Source: Ligustrum vulgare (Eukaryota > Streptophyta > Magnoliopsida > Lamiales > Oleaceae). From it: a stretch of 64,000 bases of DNA. The notes beneath the pieces are model-generated. The model saw nothing but the letters and a program-made list of their open reading frames with translations. It was not told the DNA's origin and ran no database searches. The stretch's first letter is position 1. The number at the start of each line of letters is the position of its first letter. Positions 33,801-45,240 of this stretch are shown here, piece by piece. Both the position numbers and the translations under genes were made by a program. The stretch lies in the NCBI GenBank assembly GCA_963555705.1, contig OY743172.1, forward strand, positions 22,009,446 through 22,073,445. The letters run 5' to 3'.

Positions 33801-33965
33801 TCAAAATTTGACGTGTGACCGCACAGTTTTTCTGTAGGCGCCACCTTTATTTTTTCACTTGTTTTCATGTTGATATATATCCAAAATAATTCTTTAATCC
33901 ATTAACATGGATTCTACCTTTCATAATCAATACTTGAACAATACATTAGAATTAAAATTCCAACA
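30891..33965 (-). mobile_element. non-coding LTR element (LARD-like), copy A, truncated
   Basis: It matches copy BC (53473-58358) from ATGTGACAATACC onward. It consists of about 2.4 kb of non-coding internal sequence and one 638-bp LTR (33328-33965). The other LTR and about 150 bp of internal sequence next to it are missing. Copy A keeps about 1.08 kb (about 31540-32620) that copy BC has lost. No gag or pol frame is present, so the element depends on another element's proteins. Orientation comes from the polypurine tract of copy BC. Confidence 0.7.
33328..33965 (-). repeat. LTR of the non-coding LTR element, copy A
   Basis: 638 bp, starting TGAAATCTTC and ending TTCCAACA on the plus strand. 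Same length as the LTR at 57721-58358. The match continues past its right end into viral sequence shared with 58359-58732. Confidence 0.75.
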
Positions 33966-34340
33966 AAATCTACTTTATACACGTTCTCTCATGCTTACAA
34001 GATTTCAAATTGCAGCATTGGATTATGCTATTCGTACCGATAGTTATACAGATATGGGCACAGATAAACTAATAAGGACAAAATAGTAAATAGTATTCAG
34101 ACAATTTTACCCTTGTTATTAATTTTGTAAATTTCGTCCTCTATTTGATCTATTTCTTATATTTTCAGCTTGAGACTCTAACGATTCTATCCTTCTCCAA
34201 AGGCTTTTTATTTATTCTGGATTTATGTTGTGATTGTCCATTAGTTGCATAAATTCAATTTTTATTTCATTTAATCTTTTTCTAATAGTTTCAATTTTTA
34301 TTTCAATTTCTCTTTCAAAAGTTAGTCCAGGCATTATATA
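33966..34340 (-). pseudogene. pararetroviral small-ORF segment shared with EPRV-3
   Basis: A near-identical copy of 58359-58732. It contains the small ORF that starts MPGLTFEREIEIKIE on the minus strand (ATG at about 34335) and stops early at 34230 (TAA in place of a Glu codon). The identity ends at the base before the ORF start, where EPRV-2 sequence of a different type begins. This is probably duplicated or recombined viral sequence. Confidence 0.6.
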
Positions 34341-34701
34341 AAAAGAATAATATCATTGAATCTGCCCAAATTAATAAGGCTTTTTTGGTGTCTATTTTGA
34401 AATCTATATCTAATTTTGCTCATCCATGGTTAATAGGGTTGTCATAATTATTATCTGGTTTATATCTATCTTCGTACTTATTCCCTTTAGGTGGTTGTCT
34501 TTATCTTATTTTATCATAATATTGTCTTTGTGGTTTGCTATATAAAGGTGCATAACTTTCATCTGAATCTGGTAATTTAGAAGTTCCTATTGGAGCTGGA
34601 TTAGGTGCTCCTCCAGTATTCATTAAAACTTGGTATTCTTCTGAATTTTCTAAACTTAATTGATCAAGATTTTCTATTAGTAAGTCTAGTTCTTCATTCA
34701 T
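34341..34701 (-). pseudogene. EPRV-2 ORF D, possible start of the polyprotein
   Basis: From ATG 34701 the frame (MNEELDLLIENLDQLSLENS) is open for 66 codons and then continues past stops at 34501 and about 34425. It is acidic, then Pro/Ser-rich and basic. The ATG overlaps the stop of ORF C (ATGAATGA), the tight coupling used in badnaviruses. Truncated at 34341. Confidence 0.45.
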
Positions 34702-35072
34702 CTTTGTTTTGTTTTTCTTCAGTTTTTAGTTTTTCTATAGTTTTTTTTATGAATTTTTGTAATTCTAATTCTTCTTCTAGTATTTTTGGTAATATATTTT
34801 TTTCTAAATTCATCATCTATGCTTCCCGTTTCTATAACAATTTTTTCTTGTTCAAAGTGTTTCTTTCCTATTCTAACCATTTCTTTTTCTATAAGTTTTT
34901 TGTCCATTTTCTTTTCTTTATTTTTATTATTTTCTTTTAACTCTCTAATCTCACGTTTTAAAATATTTATGTCATTTCTTGCTTCTATTAATTTATCTTT
35001 AATTTCTTGAACATCTTTTATTAAAGATTTTATTAATATTTTTAATTCTTCAAAACATTTATTTATTGACAT
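34695..35072 (-). pseudogene. EPRV-2 ORF C, coiled-coil protein
   Basis: It starts MSINKCFEELKILIKSLIKD at 35072. Residues 5-50 form a clear heptad-type coiled coil, followed by a Lys-rich basic part. A frameshift near 34790 moves the frame, and the intended end (KTEEKQNKDE) overlaps the ORF D start. Coiled-coil N-terminus plus basic C-terminus fits the virion-associated/nucleic-acid-binding ORF of badna-like viruses. Confidence 0.5.
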
Positions 35073-35090
35073 GTTATGCTCTTGGTTTAG

Positions 35091-35095
35091 TGATC
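35091..35095. repeat. Athila-1 target-site duplication, left
   Basis: TGATC here and at 42693-42697, a 5-bp duplication inside EPRV-2 ORF B. Confidence 0.9.
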
Positions 35096-36696
35096 TGATG
35101 CGTGTCGCGATACACCAAAATAATAAATAATTCCTTACTCGCTAAATATTAATTAATAATGTAGTAGTGAGAGTAACGGTCGATCCCACGAGAAACGGAA
35201 ACTAATTTTAGTTGTTCGATCAATCAGAATGGAATAGGGGGTTTTGTTGTTTGAATTCCTTGAATAAAAACTATGCATAAAATAAATAATTAAATATGAC
35301 TTGACAAATAATATGAGAAGAAATCTTGTTCTTGAGTTCGGTTGTGCCACCAATTAATGTTATACATTTCCTTGTAACGTGTTTCTATCCCTAATTCAAT
35401 TATCAATCATAAATAATCAACAAGTTCTGATTATCTAAATTCTTCCTTATGTGTATTGATTCAAAACAAGCTCTTCGAACCAATTCTAGCCATGGACAAT
35501 CCTAAACAAGCTCTTAGGATTTAATGCAGGACTAGTATGAAAAATTAGAAGAATAGATTGAATTGGATCGTTAATTACACAAGCTCGAATTAATCAATCA
35601 AAGTTGAATTATTATTAAACCTGCACGAGATTTATTTGCTACTAAAGTAAAGATTCAATGACAATTACGGATCAAGAATCTAAATATAACATATTCACGA
35701 ATCCAAAGATCAATAATCCAATTGGCCAAATTAAACTATTAATCAAATAAACTCAATTGAACATTCAAAACATAATAATCAAACAATTGAAATAAAGAAA
35801 TAAATTCACGCTACTAATTTGTAGGAAAAGAAAATAACATAATCAAGTTAACACAACTTCCCATTTGAACAAGATATGGAATTTAGCCTAGCATGGTTGT
35901 GGTAGATTCTTCAAGTTGCTTCATGAATTCCATTGTTGTTGATATTCTTGAGCTTGAAAATCTCCCAAGAATTCTCTATATTTTGCTCTCAATTTTCCTC
36001 AATGTCCAGACTCTTTTTGTGGTGATTTTGCTCCTTTAATACTCCCAAAATCGTGCCCTAACTTTACCCCAAAGATATACCAAAGATAGACCTTGAATTA
36101 GATAAGGAAATTTCTTGGAGAGAAAGTTACGGCCGTAAATTTCCTTATTACGGCCGTAAGTAAGCTACTGAAAATTTTCGAAATTTGGAAGTTACGGCCG
36201 TAAGTGCATTTCTGCCGAGAAGCGCATGTGTTCGATGTTTTGGTCATAACTTCCTATCCCGAAATCCGATTGTGGTGATTCAAGTTGAGTTGGAAATAAA
36301 ACTCAAATATCTACAATTATTTGTGAAATAACTCTTCCCAAATCCGAAATTCTTCTATGACAAGATCGAGCTTCAATTTATGAATAAAATTCATGATCAC
36401 AATCTTTGCGGGTTTTTGATTTCTAACTTCACCCCAAACCTTCTTTGACCATAATCCTTGCATCTAATCTTCTTCCCATATGCCATTATTTATTTGGAGC
36501 TCTTTGAACATGCCCTTGAATCTCACTTCTTGATTTTTTTTGTATTTCTTTGGTCATGTTTCCTTTCTTTTTCTTCTTTTTGACCTTACATAGCACAATA
36601 AGTGAAAATGTATTAAACGATGCTTCAATATGATCAAACCAATAAAAAAAATAAGATAATAAGTGAATTAAATACGTGCTAATAAAGCACTTATCA
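35096..36696 (-). repeat. 3' LTR of Athila-1
   Basis: Starts TGATGCG, ends CTTATCA (minus: TGATAAG...). Contains a repeated motif with TTACGGCCGTAA palindromes near 36125-36205, also in the other LTR. Confidence 0.9.
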
Positions 36697-36708
36697 AATC
36701 CCCCCGCA
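36697..36708 (-). promoter_or_regulatory. polypurine tract of Athila-1
   Basis: On the minus strand GTGCGGGGGGATT directly precedes the 3' LTR. It primes plus-strand synthesis in LTR elements. Confidence 0.8.
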
Positions 36709-38605
36709 CTTAAACCATTGTTCGTCCTCGAATAATGATGTGAAAGAAAAGAAACATAACTCAAACAAAAAGATAGACCTACAATCGGAAAGTCAAGGTT
36801 ACAGCCCACTTCTCTTTTAGCATGAAAACTCAATTGCATAATCGGAGTGTGTTAGTGTGTGCAAGAGATGCATCATCTAATATCCTCTGAACAGAAATGA
36901 AAATCAATACCCTGGCCCAATTCATTTCCCAATGAGGCTTGTATCCTCCCACCTCTCGTGAGTTCTCTCTTAACCTCTATCAATGATTTACTACATGGGT
37001 GTTAGTTTTTGGCCAACCTGAAAGCACAGAATATAGACCAAGCAATTCAAACCACTCATAAGCATATGTAATGGGAGTTAACACCCTCACCAGGTATTTC
37101 TCTCTTCGCACAAAGTGTATAAGGGTGAGAATTTTCACTCAACTCATTGCATGGAGAATCTATTACCACAGACTGCTCAAATGTCATAACCGGAGCCAAC
37201 AATAACACAAGTGCAAAGTAAATGTCTTTATTTGGTTGTAACGGGGCTTCGGGTCAGGTAGGATAAAATGACATATTTAGGCTAAGCAGAGAAGGAATTT
37301 CGCAAACCAAGTCAATTCAAAATGACATTACTTTCTTCACCCTTTAATATGAACTTCATTGTTTCCCGCTACCCAACTTACTTAACACTTGATTTTTTTT
37401 TTTCACAAGTTGAGTGTTTGACTTCCTCAACTACTAATTTTCTTTACTAAACTTCCTTTTTATTGCTTTTCCTCTTTCGATTTTCTTTTCGAGTACAGAC
37501 TGCAACTTTTTCTCTTTTGTTCAAATCATTACGCAGTCACCAGTTGGCACAAGATAGAATTACATTTCCCTGAATTCAGTCCATTACTCACCCGTCACTC
37601 AACAAAAGATAACCATTTCAACTTCTTAGACTTAGACCACAGCACGACTCTCAATCAACAAAAGTTTGCAAATCCCTTCTCTATGGGTTCAAAATAGAGA
37701 CAATGCGAAAGAAAGGGTATTCGTGGCTTGTAGCGTGGCATCAAAGATTCAAAGAAATGCTAAGGCTTAAAGGGGCTTCTATTGGTCCATGTAGCAAGGT
37801 AGGCTCTTTTAGCAAGTCAAATTTGGCTTAACCTAATGCCTCTACTATATTTTGCACTTGAGTCAAGAAGCTAAAACTGCATGTACAGAAAAGCAAATCC
37901 AAGAACAAATCAACCATGCAGGACACACATCAAGGAAATAAGAGCTTAATATAAAAAGTAAAAGAAGCTCATAGGCTCATAAGCTCACAAATTATGGTTT
38001 ATATGTGTGCCTCCCATCCAATTATGAGTATAGGTCATTGCTTAGTCTTCATTCCGAACTCAAAATCTAGGGGATAAAGATAGAATGAAATTACTTGGGG
38101 CGGATATCTATTTTGGTTTGACTCAATTAGGTTGTAGAAAAATTTCAATTTGTCCCCATTTTCAAACTAATTCAAAAATTATTGAAAAACTCATCTCTAT
38201 GTGCTAATTTTTTGTCCGATTATGCAATTTAGGAAGTTGGTGGTTCAAAAATAATCATAAGTGAGACCGCTTTCTATTATACCAAAATGTGGGTCTAAGC
38301 ACAATTAAGAAAAAAACTAACAAAAAAAAATTGAAAGAAGATGAATAAAACAGGGGTAGCAAAAAATAATAGATAATCATTCCCCCCACACTTGAATTCC
38401 ACATTATCCTCAATGTGGAACGTGACAATATAAAACAAAATAGGGGAATGTGAATGGAATCAGAGGAAGGGACATTTTTTTTTTTTTTTGGTGAATGAAA
38501 TTAACATAATAACAAAGAAAAAAAATGAGAGAGTAAAAAAAAAAAACTCCCCTCTCGGGTTGCCTCCCGAGCAGCGCCTTTGTTTACTGTCGTTGGGTCG
38601 ACGAG
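36709..38605 (-). other. non-coding internal region of Athila-1
   Basis: About 1.9 kb without coding frames lies where pol and an env-like gene would be in a full Athila. At 38553-38580 a GGGAGGCAACCC hairpin-like motif follows the pro remnant; the same motif is at 50388-50399 after the gag-pro of Athila-2. Confidence 0.7.
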
Positions 38606-39215
38606 TTATTTCCTCCTTGAACCAGGATTAGGTGAATTTCCAAAGCTCAATTTCTTCTTCATTCTCTTCATTAGTGCCTGCAAAATAGGGGGTAGAAGCT
38701 CTTCATTAGAAATTGGTGATGCGACTTGAGAGATTTTACCTGATTGTGATGACTTTGGACAGTCCTTTCCACCAACTTCAAAAATTTCCTGTACTGAAGA
38801 ATCAATCACATCAATCAAGTGAACATGGCTAGTATCATCAAGGTAGTTCACGGGATCATAGATATTGAACTTAATCATTTCACCATCAAATTTCATGGTG
38901 AGTGTGCCACTACTGACATCTATCTTAGTCTTAGATGTCTTTAAAAATTGTCTACCTAACAATATAGGGGTAGAACTGGGTGAATGATCATCATGCATAT
39001 CTAAAACATAAAAGTCTGCCGGAAACACTAGCCCACCTACTTGCACTAACACATCCTCAACCACCCCATCCGGATAAGCATTGGAACGGTCGGCTAGCTG
39101 AATGATAACACCAGTTTCAGTCAATTCGACAAGTTTTAGTGCGGTGTAAGTGGACCTAGGCATTACATTTATGGATGCTCCTAAGTCTATCAGTGCATGT
39201 TCTATTTATTTTCGG
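38606..39215 (-). pseudogene. aspartic protease region of Athila-1
   Basis: The active site, ALIDLGASINVMPR (D-L-G variant), lies at about 39160-39200, and the frame continues open to 38606 with LADRS, PADFYVLDM and ILLGRQFLKTSKTKID. The D-L-G-A-S form is usual for Athila proteases. A small deletion just upstream (at about 39215) puts Gag and protease in different frames. The frame ends after 185 codons from the internal Met, before any RT. Confidence 0.75.
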
Positions 39216-40844
39216 AGGTAATTTCCTTTGAAATAATGCAGAGACATTTTCTCCCATCATCACCTTTTCATTCCCCTTTAATTTCCTTTTGTTGGTGCAC
39301 AGCTCCTTCAAAAACTTTGAATATCGGGGTACTTGCTTGATTGCATTCAACAGTGGAATGTTGACTTCCACTTTTTTAAACATCTCCAGCATCTCCTTTT
39401 CTTTGCTTTCTTTGTCTGTCTTTGCTAACCTGCTAGGAAAAGTGGGGGGAGTCAATTTTGCAATTGAATTAGAGTTGGATTTTACCTGTGGGATTCATGA
39501 AGTGGCATTCCCCTTTTCATCTTCTTTCTCTTCTTCCCCTTTATTCTCGAAGATTTGTTTGCTTGGTCCTTCAACCTCTTTTCCACTCCTCAGGGTTATG
39601 GCACTCACGTTTTTTGGGTTCACCTCGGGTTGAGATGGTAACTTCCCTCCAAATTGTGCCTCAAGTCTGTTGATAGCAGTAGCCATTTGGCTCATCTGAT
39701 TCTCCAGATTCTGAATACTGGATTTGGTATCCTGTTGAAATTGAATTGTGTTAGAAGCCAAAGTTTTAACCATGTCTTCTAGAGAGATACCTGAGTTCTG
39801 GGGCCTTTGTTGATACTGTCCTTGTAAATGGAAATTTCCTTGTTGTTGGAAATGCCCTTGAGATTTGTTGGAGGGGAAACCCGAGGGCTTGTTATTCCCG
39901 TAGCTTAGATTGGGGTGATCCCTCAAGCCGGAGTTATAGGTATTGGAGTACGGGTTGTATTGCTGTTTTTGAAATGGAAACCCTTCTGCAGCCTTTACCC
40001 GTTCGCCATTCTCCTCTTGCAATACCGGACATGTATCCGTTGGATGTCCAAAGTTTGAACAGATTCCGCATGCTTTGACCTGATTCGAGTTCCCTACAGC
40101 AAGCTGCTTAACGAGATTGGTTAGTTCATATAATTGACCTTCGATATTGGAACTACTTACCTCGTTCACACGGCGGACTTGCGAATCCCTACTTGAGTTG
40201 AATTGCTGAGTGTTCTCCGCCATGTTGGAGATTAAAGCTCGCGCTTGTTCCGACGTCTTTTCCATGAGTGATCCTCCACTCGCGGCATCTATCTTGTTTC
40301 TAAACATCGGTGCTAACCCTTCGTAGAAATATTGCACCAGGAGTTGCTCACTGATTTGATGGTGGGGGCAACTCGAAATGAGTTTCTTGAAACGCTCCCA
40401 GTACTCATATAATGTTTCGCCATTGCTTTGACGAACCCCGAAAATCTCCTTCCGGACTATCCCCGCCCTAGATGCAGGGAAGTACTTCTCTAGTAACAAC
40501 CTCTTCATATCATTCCATGTAGTGACTGATCCAGATGGTAGACAGTACAACCAGTTTGTAGCGGCATCCTTCAATGAGAATGGGAAAGCTCTCATTTTTA
40601 TTTGTTCCTCGGTAATACCCGTGGGTCTCATACTGTCGCAAACTACATGAAACTCCTTTAGATGTCTATATGAATCTTCACCGGCATGTCCCCGAAAAGT
40701 AGGTAGAAGGTGGATCAATCTGGATTTTAGCTCAAAGGTTCTTCCTTCTTCTACCGTTGGAAACGTAATGCACAATGGCTGTTGAGCCACATCGGGAGTA
40801 GCCAGTTGTTTAAGAGTTTTGTTGCTGATGTTATTAGCTGCCAT
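39156..40844 (-). CDS. Gag of Athila-1
   Basis: The main open frame is 449 codons (40844-39495), starting MAANNISNKTLKQLATPDVA. It has the plant retrotransposon capsid core (residues about 45-190, with KMRAFPFSLKDAATNWLYCL and LYEYWERFKKLISSCPHHQI), a CCHC knuckle at residues 259-272 (CGICSNFGHPTDTC), a Gln/Asn/Gly-rich stretch and an acidic C-terminus. Gag-like sequence continues after a frameshift at 39455-39156 (VEVNIPLLNAIKQVPRYSKF). The long open frame suggests a functional Gag until recently. Confidence 0.85.
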
Positions 40845-41068
40845 TTGTCGTGTTGCTCTCCTTTGCTGTCGAAAAGTCCTCTCAATTTCTGAGTCAAGAT
40901 CAAAAAGTTAACAATTAGTTGACCGAATTTTAAGTATATAAGCAAAGGAGCACAAAAATAACTTTTTTTTTTTGAAAAATTATATAAATAAAGTGAAAAT
41001 AAAATTAAAATAAAATAAATGCAGAAAAATAAAATTCTAATTGATTAAAAACTCAATTGGTTAACCGT

Positions 41069-41086
41069 TCCCCGACAACGACGCCA
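41069..41086 (-). promoter_or_regulatory. primer-binding site of Athila-1 (tRNA-Asp type)
   Basis: TGGCGTCGTTGTCGGGGA on the minus strand, 6 bases from the 5' LTR, matches the complement of plant tRNA-Asp apart from two transitions. Confidence 0.8.
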
Positions 41087-41092
41087 AAAATT

Positions 41093-42692
41093 TGATGTGT
41101 GTCGCGATACACCAAAATAATAAATAATTCCTTACTCGCTAAATATTAATTAATAATGTAGTAGTGAGAGTAAGGGTCGATCCCACGAGGAATGGAAACT
41201 AATTTTAGTTGTTCGATCAATTAGAATGGAATGGGGGGTTTTGTTGTTTGAATTACTTGAATGAAAACTATGCATAAAATAAATAATTAAATATGACTAG
41301 AGAAATAATATGAGAAGAAATCTTGTTCTCGGATTCGGTTGTGCCCTCAATTAATGTTATACATTTCCTTGTAACGTGTTTCTATCCCTAATTCAATTAT
41401 CAATCATAAATAATCAATAAGCTCTGATTATCTAAATTCTTCCTTATGTGTATTGATTCAAAACAAGCTCTTCGAACCAATTCTAACCACAGACAATCCT
41501 AAACAAGCTCTTAGGATTTAATGCACGACTAGTATGAAAATTTAGAAGAATAGATTGAATTGGATCGTTAATTACACAAGCTCGAATTAATCAATCCAAG
41601 TTGAATTATTACTAAACCTGCACGAGATTTATTTGCTACTAAAGTAAAGATTCAATGACATTTACGGATCAAGAATCTAAATATAACATATTCACGAATC
41701 CAAAGATCAATAATCCAATTGGCCAAATTAAACTATTAATAAAATAAATTCAATTGAACATTCAAAATATAATAAGCCAACAATTGAAATAAAGAAATAA
41801 ATTCACGCTACTAATTTGTAGGAAAAGAAAATAACATAATAAAGTAACATAACTTCCCCATTGAACAAGATATGGAATTTAGCCTAGCATGGTTGTGGTA
41901 GATTCTTCAAGTTGCTTCATGAATTCTATTGTTGTTGATATTCTTGCGTTTGAAAATATCCCAAAAATGCACTATATTTTGCTCTCAATTTTCCTCAATG
42001 TCCAGCCTCTTTTTGTGATGATTTTGCTCCTTTAATACTCCCAAAATCGTGCCCTAGATTTACCCTAAAGATATACCAAAGATAGACATTGAATTAGATA
42101 AGGAAATTTCTTGGCGAGAAAGTTACGGCCGTAAGTAAGCCACTGAAAATTTTCGAAATTTGGAAGTTACGGCCGTAACTTTACCATTTACGGCCGTAAG
42201 TGCATTTCTACCGAGAAGCGTCTGTGTTTGATGTTTTGGTCATAACTTCCTCTCCCGAAATCCGATTGTGGTGATTCAAGTTGCGTTGGAAAGAAAACTA
42301 AAATATCTACAATTCTTTGTGAAATAGCTCTTCCCAAATTCGAAAGTATTCTATGAAAAATTGAGCTTCAATTTATGACTAAAATTCATGATCACAATCC
42401 TTGAGGGGTTTTTGATTTCTAACTTCACCCCAAACCATCTTTGACCATAATTTTTGCATCCAATCTTCTTCTCACATGCCATTATTTATTTGGAGTTCTT
42501 TGAATATGCTCTTGAACCTCACTTCTTGATTTTTTTTGTATTTCTTTGGTCCTGTTTCCTTTCTTTTTCTTCTTTTTGACCTTACATAGCACAATAAAGT
42601 GAAAATGTATTAAACGATGCTTCAATATGATCAAACCAATAACAAAATAAGATAATAAGTGAATTAAATACGTGCTAATAAATCACTTATCA
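41093..42692 (-). repeat. 5' LTR of Athila-1
   Basis: 1,600 bp, near-identical to 35096-36696. Differences are scattered substitutions and short indels; one TTACGGCCGTAA block is rearranged (about 42120-42200). Confidence 0.9.
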
Positions 42693-43233
42693 TGATCTGT
42701 GGCTTTTGTACTTTAAATAGTCTATCGTACATATCATCAATTTTCGTTTCTATTTTCACGATTCTTTCTTCTATTGATATGATTCTTTCATTATTTATTT
42801 TTTCAATTATTTTTTCTACAATCATTCATATTTTATCTTGATTAATTAATTCTCCAAATTTTATTTGAAATTCTTTTAAAATTTATTCATTTATATTTTT
42901 AGTTTTTCCTATCATATCTTTCAATTCTTGAAATTGTATTGTTAGCTTATTTGGGATGTTTTGTAATTTTTCTTTAACATTTTTATCCTGTATATTTATT
43001 TGTATGAGTTCTTCAATAGCTATTTTATCTTGTATACTTATGTTTTTATATGTTTGCCATAAAAATGTACTTATCCAATTTAATTGCAAGTTGAGAAATT
43101 CATCAAATTCTCCCCACGAGCTTAAGGGTTGAAACATGGTTGTATTGGCTCCTTTTATTTGATAAGATCCAACTGGTAGTTTAATATTTTCTATTATTTG
43201 TTTTTCAAATTTTATTTCTGGTAATTCTGTCAT
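42693..43233 (-). pseudogene. EPRV-2 ORF B, interrupted by Athila-1
   Basis: From ATG 43233 (MTELPEIKFEKQIIENIKLP) the frame is open for 116 codons. After stops near 42881 and 42826 a helical continuation (IEKINNERIISIEERIVKIE) reaches the insertion at 42693 and resumes at 35095 for a few codons before a TAA that lies next to the ORF C ATG. The N-terminal half contains SWGEFDEFLNLQLNWISTFL. Position and size fit a badnavirus-like ORF1. The 42693-42697 TGATC is the right target duplication of Athila-1. Confidence 0.5.
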
Positions 43234-43352
43234 TAGAATCTTCCTTTAATATGTTCTATTTTTAGTATAAGTTTTGAACGGTATTTTGCTTCTTTATATT
43301 TTATTATCATATATTCACGGAAGTTTTCTATTGATCTAGTCATTTCGTTTCT

Positions 43353-43927
43353 TCATTGTATTCTAAAATATTTTCTCAATCTTTCTAATTCTCCTGTTTT
43401 ATCATATATTTCTATATTTATTTTTTCTTTGTTTTCTAGGATTATTTGTATTTTAGGCAATTGTTTAAGGATAATTTCAAAATATTCTCTCTTTTTTTCT
43501 AATGATTTTAATCTTAATATTTTTTTTATAATTCTTTCCTCTCTAATCATATTACTTAAATTCCTTCTTTGTTCTGCTATTAAATCTAATTTTTCATTTG
43601 TTTTTATGTCTAAATATTTTTTTAGTATCGGGTCTGCTCTATGATAGTCCATTTCTATAGTGTTTGTACAATTCATCTAATATATCTTTATGGATTAAAT
43701 CTAATATTTCGTTTATCCTAAAATCTTCTTTTATTATGTCGAAATTTATTAGATCATATATATTTCTTTTTAAGTCTTTATCTAAATTTGTTAAGGTTCT
43801 TAAAATTAATTTCTATTTTATAATTATCAGGTAGTATTAATTTATGTATAATTAGGAGTCTAGATGTATGTATTCTATATTCATTTTTGTATTTTATTAT
43901 GTAATATTTATCTCTTAGATCTGTCAT
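43353..43927 (-). pseudogene. EPRV-2 ORF A, after the primer site
   Basis: ATG 43927 (MTDLRDKYYIIKYKNEYRIH) lies 3 bases after the primer site. The frame stops at 43778, continues after a frameshift through FDIIKEDFRINEILDLIHKD and then in a third frame to 43353 (DPILKKYLDIKTNEKLDLIA and a charged helical tail). About 190 codons if unbroken. No family is recognised; it may be a leader ORF specific to this lineage. Confidence 0.45.
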
Positions 43928-43929
43928 AT

Positions 43930-43942
43930 GGCTGTGATACCA
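43930..43942 (-). promoter_or_regulatory. tRNA-Met primer-binding site of EPRV-2
   Basis: TGGTATCACAGCC on the minus strand differs by one base from the initiator tRNA-Met complement. It is preceded by AAAT and followed by ATAT as in EPRV-1. Confidence 0.75.
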
Positions 43943-45084
43943 ATTTAGGGGTGCTACTATGAGTAAACAAAAATCGTAAAATTATATTAAAGCTGTTTTG
44001 GAATTTTGCATGCTTAAAAATTTGAAATGTGTAAACTTGAGGACTTTGTATGTTAGAATTTATAAAAGGGATATTTTGATAATTTTTCATAGTCTGTATG
44101 TCAATCTATATGACTTTTTCTGTACATTTAAACTTTTTCTTGCAGCGTAATATAATATGTATGTAAAATAAATAAATAAATATTCTGTAAATAATCTTTA
44201 TAGATAAGTTTTTTTTAATAGGGTTAATAATTACATCATCACCTGACAATTTTTTCTTCCATCACTTGACACTTTACAACACATAGGTACATGCATTGGA
44301 ACTTATATCCTTCTCCATACTACAAGTGTATATATCGTTGAAAAGTCAAACAATAATTAACTATTTACGTGTTCTATATATACCCAAGGTACTCCTTCAA
44401 TAGCTACCGTGAAGAATAGATTACACAATCGCAATCAACATTTACATCCACCTTATATTAAAAGTTTTTTGTTTAAAAATATATTTTTTATATTTTTTAA
44501 ATAAAATATGTGGTTAAAAAATAGAGGAAAAAAATTTGTGTGATTAAAAAGTGATTTAAAAATTGTATAAGAAAAACATGTTTAAAAACATATTTGTCAA
44601 ATATACACTCTAGAAACTCAATCTTCTTATTGCTGGTCAATTTTACTTGCATTCTTTCCACTTCGTGTTAACTTATAATCATCTTATAATGAAATAAGTT
44701 ACTTCTGGAATTATATGATTATATCTTTGATTATACATGCATTATTGTTAAAAAATTCAAATCTTCTTATTGTTTGTGGGTTTGAATTACATTCCTTTTC
44801 ATGTTAGTTTATAATTTAACTGCAGTGAAGTAAGTTTCTGGTAAAATTGTATCTTACAAATTTACACACAACCTTGTTAAAATTTTTTTTAGGAAACAAT
44901 TAGATTTTATCATCAATAGCCACGTCTGTATATACTCCAACTTCTTATTCATGTATCTCTTGGATATCAGAATGGTTGCACTATATATAAGCTTATTCCA
45001 GAGATTTCTACTACAGAAAATAACTGGGCTGCAAAAGTAATCATTGCAAGAAAACAGGCACCTAAAACTGCATGTAAAAAGCGG

Positions 45085-45240
45085 GATTAAACGCGTCTAG
45101 ACGAGAATAGGCGTGCCTAGGCGAGATTAAGTGTTCCTAGACGGTCAACAAAAAATTTTAACCGCATTTTTTCGCACATACCACCTATTCGAAGCGTTTT
45201 GGCCATGCACCGCGCCTAGACATGCATTTTCGCGCATTTT
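45085..45240. repeat. CGCCTAGGCG-rich patch
   Basis: Words such as GCGTCTAGACGAG, GTGCCTAGGCG and GCGCCTAGAC recur in both orientations within 150 bases of otherwise AT-rich DNA. Confidence 0.55.

Larger units (their letters stand above)
35096..42692 (-). mobile_element. Athila-1: Ty3/gypsy element with gag-pro but no polymerase
   Basis: A complete insertion: two LTRs of 1,601 and 1,600 bp, a 5-bp duplication, a tRNA-Asp-type primer site and a polypurine tract, all in minus orientation. The internal region (36697-41092) encodes Gag and a protease remnant only; RT, RNase H and integrase are absent and about 1.9 kb after pro is non-coding. LTR sequences and Gag are Athila-like. The LTRs are highly similar with small indels and a scatter of changes, so the insertion is fairly young. 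It must have used polymerase supplied by another element. Confidence 0.9.
34341..43942 (-). mobile_element. EPRV-2: badnavirus-like endogenous pararetrovirus, split
   Basis: Minus-strand order: primer site (43942), ORF A (43927-43353), ORF B (43233-35073, interrupted by Athila-1), ORF C (35072-34695) and ORF D (34701-34341), then an abrupt end. The compact ORFs with overlapping stop/start and the coiled-coil third ORF recall the ORF1-ORF2-ORF3 layout of badnaviruses/tungroviruses. That is inference from layout; no RT is present to confirm it. The sequence is unlike the equivalent part of EPRV-1 and EPRV-3. Confidence 0.6.

Noticed and set aside
34605..35010. Plus-strand Phe/Ser-rich frames
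   Set aside because: Antisense of the Lys/Glu-rich coiled-coil ORF C of EPRV-2.
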